The position numbers and the translations under genes are program-made. Shown piece by piece: positions 61,860 through 64,000 of a stretch of DNA of 64,000 nucleotides. The first letter of the stretch is position 1. Each line of letters starts with the position of its first letter. The notes beneath the pieces were generated by a model, which did not search any database, was not told the origin of the DNA, and saw only the letters and a program-made list of their open reading frames with translations. Source of the DNA: Alphaproteobacteria bacterium (GTDB taxonomy: Bacteria > Pseudomonadota > Alphaproteobacteria > UBA8366 > GCA-2717185); the NCBI GenBank assembly GCA_012103325.1, contig WLWY01000001.1, forward strand, positions 1,089,653 to 1,153,652. The letters run 5' to 3'.

Positions 61860-64000
61860 TGGCAGGCGTCTACACGATCCCACCCGATGCGTCCTTCGTC
61901 GACGCGCTGGCGGCGGGCGTCGTTAAGGAAGCCGGCGGGGTACCGGAAGCGCTGCTCGACTACACGATACTGCTGCCGACACGACGCGCTTGCCGCGCAC
62001 TGCGCGATGCATTTCTTCGGGTGAGCGACGGCACGGCGCTGCTGCTCCCCGCTATGCGCCCGCTTGGCGATGTGGACGAGGACGAGCTGGTACTGCAGGA
62101 GATGCCCGCTTTCGCCGGGGCCGATGCGCCGCCCGTGATCCCGGGCATGCGGCGGCGGCTGCTTCTGGCACGTCTGATCCTCGGCTGGGAGTCGACGGGC
62201 GAAGCGATTTCCGTCGATCAGGCCGTTCGGCTGGCGGCAGAGCTCGAACGGCTGCTCGATCAGGTTCAGACAGAGCGGCTCTCGTTCGACCGGCTGAAAG
62301 ACCTCGCCCCGGAAGCCTATGCGGAACATTGGCAAAAGGTGCTAAATTTTCTCAAGATCCTGACCGAACACTGGCCCGCGATTGCCGCCGAGCAGGGCGG
62401 GATCGACCCAGCCGCGCACCGCAATCTCCTCCTCGAATCGCTCTCGCGAGCCTGGACGGAAACGCCCCCTCGAGGCCAAATTATTGCCGCCGGGTCGACC
62501 GGCACGATCCCGGCGACCGCCGATTTGCTTGCAACTGTCGCGGCGATGCCGAATGGGTGCGTCATTCTGCCGGGCCTGATGCGCGACGTGGATGAAGAAA
62601 GCTGGACCGCCATCAAACGGGAACAGACCCATCCGCAACACAATCTCGCCCGGCTGCTCGACCGCCTGGACATCGCGCCGGAGGATGTCGCGGATTGGCC
62701 GCAGGAAGGTCCCCGAACGAACCGCGCAACCTTGATTTCAGAGGTTATGCGTCCTGCGGAAACCACGCGGGCCTGGCGCACGCTTCACGCCATACCGAAC
62801 GATGCCCTGGATAACATCGAGCGGGTCGATTGCGTCGACTCGGCGGAAGAAGCGGGCGTAATCGCCCTTATTCTGCGTCACGCCTTGGAAATGCCCGGCA
62901 AGACAGCAGCACTGGTGACGCCCGACCGCGGACTGGCGCGCCGGGTTGCCGCGGAGCTGCGGCGCTGGGATATCGAAATCGACGACTCGGCGGGAGAAAG
63001 CCTCGCAGCGACGACGCCGGGGAGTTTTCTTCGCTTGATCGCCGCGGCAGTTGGCACCGCGTTCGCCCCCGCCCCCCTGCTGTCCCTGTTGAAGCATCCG
63101 CTCGCGGCGGCGGGACAGCCGACTGCTGCGCTACGGTCAGCCGCACGGTCGCTCGAGCGTCTGGTTCTGCGAGGCCCGCGACCCGGCGCGGGGATAGCCG
63201 GCCTCAGTGCTGCATTATCGGAGAATAGTGATACCGATGCCGTGGAAGCTCTGCTCGATCGGCTCGAAGCGATAACGGCGCCACTGGTGGCCGCTTTCGC
63301 AGAAGGCTCTTGCGGGCTCGGAGACCTCCTGAAGGCGCATGTCACGACTGCCGAGGGCTTGGCAGCGACGGACCTGGAGGCGGGTGCCGATCGCCTATGG
63401 ACCGGCGACGCCGGAGAAATGCTCTCGCAGTTTCTCGCCGAACTTCGCGACACAGCGGATCTGCTGCCGCCTATTTCTGTCTCCTCTTACGGCGCGTTGC
63501 TGGAATCGCTAATGACGGGATCGACCGTGCGCCCGCGATATGGACGCCATCCGCGCCTTGCGATCCTGGGGTTGCTCGAAGCTCGGCTGCAACATGCCGA
63601 CCTGCTGGTGCTCGGTGGGCTGAACGAGGGCGTCTGGCCGCCCGACCCGCAACCCGATCCCTGGCTCAGCCGGCCGATGCGGGAGGCCTTCGGATTGCCG
63701 CTTCCGGAACGGCGTATCGGATTGACGGCGCACGATTTCGTGCAGGCTTTTTCCGCGCCTGAAATCGTCCTGACCCGCGCGGACAAAACCGAAGGGCAGC
63801 CAACGGTCCCATCGCGCTGGCTTACCCGCCTCGACGCCGTGCTGCGAAGCGCGGGGTCGGAGGAATATTTTTACCGCCCCGCCAGCCCCTGGCAGGACTG
63901 GCGCAGGTTCCTGAACAAGCCCACGGAAACGATCACAATTTCGCCCGCTGCGCCGCGCCCTCCCCTCACAGCGCGGCCCCGGCGGCTTTCGGTCACCCAG
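61859..64000 (+). CDS. addB: Double-strand break repair protein AddB, 5' part
   Basis: The frame is open from ATG 61859 (TAATG overlap with murU) to the window end, about 714 residues, with no stop; full AddB is about 1000. The start reads MAGVYTIPPDASFVDALAAG. LLPTRRACRALRDAFL, IPGMRRRLLLARLIL, IIAAGSTGTIPATADLLATVA, LVTPDRGLARRVAAELRRWDI and LLVLGGLNEGVWPPDPQPDPWLSRPMRE are alphaproteobacterial AddB motifs. With AddA it forms the helicase-nuclease that resects DNA ends for recombination. The C-terminal nuclease domain is outside the window. Confidence 0.93.
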   Translation, partial: MAGVYTIPPDASFVDALAAGVVKEAGGVPEALLDYTILLPTRRACRALRDAFLRVSDGTALLLPAMRPLGDVDEDELVLQEMPAFAGADAPPVIPGMRRRLLLARLILGWESTGEAISVDQAVRLAAELERLLDQVQTERLSFDRLKDLAPEAYAEHWQKVLNFLKILTEHWPAIAAEQGGIDPAAHRNLLLESLSRAWTETPPRGQIIAAGSTGTIPATADLLATVAAMPNGCVILPGLMRDVDEESWTAIKREQTHPQHNLARLLDRLDIAPEDVADWPQEGPRTNRATLISEVMRPAETTRAWRTLHAIPNDALDNIERVDCVDSAEEAGVIALILRHALEMPGKTAALVTPDRGLARRVAAELRRWDIEIDDSAGESLAATTPGSFLRLIAAAVGTAFAPAPLLSLLKHPLAAAGQPTAALRSAARSLERLVLRGPRPGAGIAGLSAALSENSDTDAVEALLDRLEAITAPLVAAFAEGSCGLGDLLKAHVTTAEGLAATDLEAGADRLWTGDAGEMLSQFLAELRDTADLLPPISVSSYGALLESLMTGSTVRPRYGRHPRLAILGLLEARLQHADLLVLGGLNEGVWPPDPQPDPWLSRPMREAFGLPLPERRIGLTAHDFVQAFSAPEIVLTRADKTEGQPTVPSRWLTRLDAVLRSAGSEEYFYRPASPWQDWRRFLNKPTETITISPAAPRPPLTARPRRLSVTQ

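Overview
The window reads as chromosome of an alphaproteobacterium, most likely an uncultured marine or Rhodospirillales-like lineage. The evidence is gene order and family type: rdgB-hemW; the divergent lppC / rsmI-yraN cluster; and the long run chvI-chvG-dcd-hprK-rapZ-EIIA-HPr-EI-ahcY-divL-tsaE-amgK-murU-addB, which is characteristic of the class. Species cannot be named from the sequence.

Layout. 1-11.6 kb is ordinary core: nucleotide sanitation, haem-related radical SAM protein, outer-membrane lipoproteins, glutathione synthase, a comM-type ATPase and an orphan flagellin-like gene. At about 12.2 kb a 5'-truncated carbamoylase pseudogene marks the edge of an accessory region reaching about 31.4 kb, where a tRNA-Arg gene lies. 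Its first part (12.2-15.6 kb) is AT-richer and holds an AbrB/MraZ-like regulator divergent from a three-gene operon: an unknown protein, an HEVGH metallopeptidase-like protein and a dCTP deaminase-fold protein. A complete IS66-family element (15.8-18.2 kb) follows. The second part (18.9-31.0 kb) holds a giant repetitive beta-helix protein with a PEP-CTERM tail, an OmpR-type response regulator, an EvgS-like hybrid histidine kinase, an orphan VCBS-domain protein, a LysR regulator and a small PEP-CTERM/sugar-transferase chimera.

The strongest new signal is in this second part. Three promoters (beta-helix gene, VCBS gene, LysR leader) each carry four contiguous 11-bp direct repeats, consensus close to CAGAAACATYC, followed after exactly 17 nt by a -10-like TAGAAC or TAAACT. 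This is the geometry of an OmpR-class activator, so the resident two-component pair probably controls a local cell-surface regulon.

31.5-47.8 kb is mixed metabolism: a lipoprotein lysophospholipase, polA, an Ldh-family dehydrogenase, a glutathione transferase, a TauD-type dioxygenase coupled to a GrdB/PrdB-like selenoprotein (in-frame UGA with a hairpin after it), an SF2 helicase, a three-subunit cobalt nitrile hydratase/thiocyanate hydrolase operon, pckA, cbtBA and a Sco protein. 48-64 kb is the ChvG/ChvI-PTS regulatory block, SAH hydrolase, a DivL-type pseudokinase with Tyr in place of the phospho-His, peptidoglycan-recycling genes and addB, which runs off the end.
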